Source: Psychrobacter sp.
GTDB taxonomy: Bacteria; Pseudomonadota; Gammaproteobacteria; Pseudomonadales; Moraxellaceae
Direction of reading: 5' to 3'
Assembly (NCBI GenBank): GCA_020024075.1
Contig: JAHHUJ010000090.1
Coordinates: 1-8,042 of the forward strand
Length of the DNA stretch: 8,042 bases
Of the stretch, positions 5,685-8,042 are shown one piece after another (position 1 is the stretch's first letter; each line of letters opens with the position of its first letter). The notes beneath the pieces were generated by a model. That model was not told the origin of the DNA, did not search any database, and saw nothing but the letters and a program-made list of their open reading frames with translations. Made by a program: the position numbers and the translations under genes.

Positions 5685-6908
5685 TTAGCTAAGCAGTGCC
5701 TTAATACGAGTGATGGCTTCTTGGCTTTCCTCGACACTGGCTACCAAAGCCAATCTGACAAAGCCTTTACCCGGATTGATGCCATTAACCTCTCGTGATA
5801 AATAGCGACCGGCCAAGGCGTGGATATTTACTTTTTCAAATAAAGCTTTCACAAAAGCTTCATCATCTGGCTCGCCTTGCTCATCTGTAAATTGCTCGGG
5901 GACTTGCACCCAGAAGTAGAAGCCAGCATCTGGTTTATTGAGCTTTAGAGGCTCTCCAAGCTCACTCATCCATAAGTCGAACTTTTGGGCATAAAGCTGT
6001 CGGTTGTTTTCAACATGAGCCTCATCTTGCCAAGCAGCAATAGAGGCCAACTGATGGTGGATGGGCAGGGCGCAGCCTTGATAAGTACGGTATTGAAGGT
6101 AGGGTTTCAGTCGGCTCGCATCACCCGCCACAAAGCCTGAGCGTAGGCCTGGTAAGTTTGAGCGCTTCGATAATGAGTGAAAAACCACACAGTTTTTATA
6201 GTCGTGGCGACCCATATTGGCACAGGCCTCTAGCAGACCTACCGGCGGCGTATCAAAATACAGCTCGCTATAACACTCATCACTGGCAATGATAAAGTCA
6301 TACTGATCAGACAACTCAATTAATGCCTGCCAGTCAGCTTCACTGAATACAGCGCCAGTAGGATTATTAGGGCTACAAACAAAGACAATTTGGGTGCGTT
6401 GCCATATCTCACTGGGTACAGAGCGGTAATCACCTTTAAACTCATTGTCAGCATTACACGCAACGAAATAAGGCTCTGCCCCGGCTAATAACGTAGCTCC
6501 TTCATAGATTTGATAAAAAGGATTGGGCATGATTACCAAAGGTTTGTCAGTGCTGCTTGTCACTTGAGAGTCGTCAATAGCCGCTTGCACAAAGCTAAAT
6601 AAAGCCTCACGAGTACCCATAACTGGGATAACTTGTGAATCTGCATCGATTTTGGTGAGGTTAAAGCGCTGGATTAACCACTGAGCAATGGCTTGGCGTA
6701 GTTCAGGTAGGCCATTGGTGCTGGGGTAGTTCTGAACTCTATTTAGATTCTCAGCCAATACATCTAACACAAATGCAGGGGGCTGATGTTTAGGCTCACC
6801 GATACCTAATTTAATGGTCTCATACTCACTGGCAGGCGTTGAGTTAGCTAAAAGTGTGGTCATTTTGGCAAAAGGGTAAGGGTGTAGCAAGTCTAATTTG
6901 GGGTTCAT
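5685..6908 (-). CDS. dapC: N-succinyldiaminopimelate aminotransferase
   Basis: This enzyme transfers an amino group between glutamate and N-succinyl-2-amino-6-ketopimelate, the transaminase step of the succinylase branch of DAP/lysine biosynthesis. The 407-residue protein is a class I/II fold-type I PLP enzyme. The pyridoxal lysine is K248 in H-S-L-S-K-R-S, followed by a G-L-R-S-G-F segment with R256. N181-N-P-T-G185 is the conserved loop. D210 and Y213 (S-D-E-C-Y) should contact the cofactor, and R385 (F-V-R-L-A) should bind the substrate carboxylate. The N-terminus M-N-P-K-L-D-L-L-H-P-Y-P-F is typical of the DapC type and fixes the ATG at 6908, although no strong ribosome binding site is visible there. 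Length is normal. A general aromatic or alanine aminotransferase is the alternative, but the DapC-type start and the place directly after glnD favour DapC. It is separated from glnD by 101 nt and may be co-transcribed with it. Confidence 0.92.
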   Translation of the reverse strand: MNPKLDLLHPYPFAKMTTLLANSTPASEYETIKLGIGEPKHQPPAFVLDVLAENLNRVQNYPSTNGLPELRQAIAQWLIQRFNLTKIDADSQVIPVMGTREALFSFVQAAIDDSQVTSSTDKPLVIMPNPFYQIYEGATLLAGAEPYFVACNADNEFKGDYRSVPSEIWQRTQIVFVCSPNNPTGAVFSEADWQALIELSDQYDFIIASDECYSELYFDTPPVGLLEACANMGRHDYKNCVVFHSLSKRSNLPGLRSGFVAGDASRLKPYLQYRTYQGCALPIHHQLASIAAWQDEAHVENNRQLYAQKFDLWMSELGEPLKLNKPDAGFYFWVQVPEQFTDEQGEPDDEAFVKALFEKVNIHALAGRYLSREVNGINPGKGFVRLALVASVEESQEAITRIKALLS

Positions 6909-6920
6909 GAGTCGTCTACT

Positions 6921-6966
6921 TATGGTCTTCTTTGATTGTTTATGCTCTTCTTTGAGCTTTTATGCT
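6921..6966. repeat. Imperfect 20-bp tandem repeat in the glnD-dapC gap
   Basis: Two adjacent 20-bp units (6921-6940 and 6941-6960) share 16 of 20 positions, with the common core TCTTCTTTGA and a TATG start. A third partial unit begins at 6961 (TATGCT). They fill much of the 101-nt gap just upstream of dapC. The small GCTC/GAGC inverted repeat inside the second unit is too short for a terminator. They may be slippage products or repeated regulator sites; I recognise no known motif. Confidence 0.6.
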
Positions 6967-7009
6967 ATAAGCTATAAAAAGAGGAGTGCTCAGAATTAGC
7001 TTTATTGGG

Positions 7010-8042
7010 TCAATTGCAAGGTGTTAGCTGTTGTATCAAGATACTCTTTAAGCGCTCAAGCTTGGCATCACTTAGCATAGCATCGCCTCTATCACTAATG
7101 TAAAACATATCTTCAGCGCGCTCTCCTAAAGTGGTAATTCGAGCCGCATGCACCTCAATTTGCTCATTCAAAAACACTTGACCGATACGGGCTAATAAAC
7201 CAGGCTGATCCAGCGTAGTCAGACTCATTACGTGCTGACGACTCGCTTCATTATAGTTAAAGTCAATAGTGGTTGGCACTTGGAAATTCTTTAATCGACG
7301 GGGTAGACGCTTTTGTACCAGCTTTGGACTCTCTGGGTTTTTGAACGCTTCAATCAGGCGGCGGCTTAACTCTTCGCGCGACTCAGGATCGGTTAACAAC
7401 GTGCCATGACGGTCTAGTAAAACATAAGAGTCTAAAGCAAAGTCACGGGTAGCAGTAATGATTCTAGCGTCTAATACATCCAAGTTCATCTGATCAAATA
7501 CGGCCATGGTTACCGCAAATAGATTGGCTTGATTTTGGGTGTAGATAAAGATTTGCACCGCATCAAGTGCTAATTCTCTATGCTCACGGAGTACAATCAA
7601 TGGCTCACTGCTAGCATCTGAAGCCTTACCAATTGGTGGGTGATTCAAAATAGCTTCAGTATGCCACATGATGGCTTCAGGGATTTCACGTAAGAAATAC
7701 TCATCGCCTAGCTCATCCCATAGTGCCAACACCTCATCTCTATTCATATGCTGATTGTCTACTTTATCTAGCATAGTTAACGCTTGCTGACGGGTAGTGG
7801 CAATCATTTCTTGACGGTTGGTTGGGGCGTCCAAATCTGCTCGTAAGATTCGGCGTGTCTGGGTATAAAGCTGCTTCATTAGGCTAGCACGCCAGCTATT
7901 CCAAAGCTGAGGATTGGTCGCATTCATATCTGCGACCGTCAATACATATAAGTGGTTTAAATGAGTGACGTTGCCCACAAGATTGGCAAATTTAGTGACT
8001 ACTTCAGGGTCAGAGATGTCTTGTTTTTGAGCAGTCATAGAC
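7010..8042 (-). CDS. glnD: Bifunctional PII uridylyltransferase/uridylyl-removing enzyme, C-terminal part (partial)
   Basis: GlnD uridylylates PII proteins when glutamine is low and removes UMP when it is high, so it sets the nitrogen response. Only about 343 C-terminal residues are inside the window. The frame is open to the right edge (the codon before the first visible Met is Ser). The S-M-T-A-Q-x-x-D-I-x-D-P-E-V sequence is an internal GlnD motif found shortly after the HD domain, so the ATG at 8038 is not the true start. Counting from it, an L-T-V-A-D-M-N-A-T-N-P-x-L-W-N-S-W segment (33-49) is characteristic of the post-HD region. Two ACT domains follow at about 160-215 and 269-335, the second beginning M-S-L-T-T-L-D-Q-P-G-L-L; these are the glutamine-sensing modules. 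The nucleotidyltransferase domain and HD core lie outside the window; E. coli GlnD is about 890 residues. The visible end is intact, with a TGA stop. The following gap shows no convincing terminator, so read-through into dapC is likely. Confidence 0.95.
   Translation of the reverse strand, partial: SMTAQKQDISDPEVVTKFANLVGNVTHLNHLYVLTVADMNATNPQLWNSWRASLMKQLYTQTRRILRADLDAPTNRQEMIATTRQQALTMLDKVDNQHMNRDEVLALWDELGDEYFLREIPEAIMWHTEAILNHPPIGKASDASSEPLIVLREHRELALDAVQIFIYTQNQANLFAVTMAVFDQMNLDVLDARIITATRDFALDSYVLLDRHGTLLTDPESREELSRRLIEAFKNPESPKLVQKRLPRRLKNFQVPTTIDFNYNEASRQHVMSLTTLDQPGLLARIGQVFLNEQIEVHAARITTLGERAEDMFYISDRGDAMLSDAKLERLKSILIQQLTPCN

Noticed and set aside
6960..7009. Rho-independent terminator after glnD
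   Set aside because: The only inverted repeats (GAG/CTC before a T-run, and GCTC/GAGC) are 3-4 bp long, too weak to call.
8036..8038. ATG at 8038 as the start of a short ACT-domain protein
   Set aside because: The frame continues upstream to the window edge with Ser, and the following sequence matches an internal GlnD motif after the HD domain, so this is an interior Met of glnD.
1..8042. An undescribed defence, mobile or biosynthetic system
   Set aside because: All six genes belong to recognisable core or widespread families in one orientation, with no integrase, transposase, toxin-antitoxin pair or defence gene. Only the DUF294-exonuclease pair has an open function.

Overview
The window reads as an ordinary chromosomal segment of a gammaproteobacterium, most likely a Moraxellaceae member such as Psychrobacter. 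This placement rests on the protein families, the moderately AT-rich composition and my recollection of glnD-dapC linkage in that family. It is inference, not a database result. All six supported genes lie on the minus strand, so transcription runs from the right edge to the left.

From right to left the layout is as follows. First is the C-terminal part of glnD (PII uridylyltransferase/uridylyl-removing enzyme), cut by the right edge. Next is dapC (N-succinyldiaminopimelate aminotransferase). Then comes a two-gene unit: a large protein with a degenerate cNMP-type domain, a CBS pair and a DUF294 nucleotidyltransferase, followed 27 nt later by a DEDDh (DnaQ-like) 3'-5' exonuclease. After that is dacB, a penicillin-binding protein 4-type D-Ala-D-Ala carboxypeptidase/endopeptidase with an unusually long disordered insertion. 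Last is a small DUF421 (YetF-like) membrane protein. A strong hairpin terminator with T-runs on both sides closes the series. At the left edge is an array of three perfect 18-bp repeats, probably cut by the window boundary.

The genes share themes without forming one pathway. GlnD senses nitrogen status. DapC makes the direct precursor of meso-diaminopimelate, used in lysine and peptidoglycan synthesis. DacB trims and cleaves peptidoglycan built with that residue. The DUF294 protein carries the same class of nucleotidyltransferase motif as the N-terminal part of GlnD (which lies outside the window), and it is paired with a nuclease, a combination whose function I cannot state. All intergenic gaps are below about 200 nt. 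They hold several small direct repeats, a candidate dacB promoter that argues for a later dacB start, and a small hairpin that would present the Shine-Dalgarno sequence of the DUF294 gene in its loop.

I found no rRNA, tRNA, CRISPR array, insertion sequence or prophage gene, and no convincing undescribed multi-gene system. The points most worth a second look are the lineage-type insertions in DacB and in the cNMP-like domain, the DUF294-exonuclease pair, and the repeat array at the left edge.
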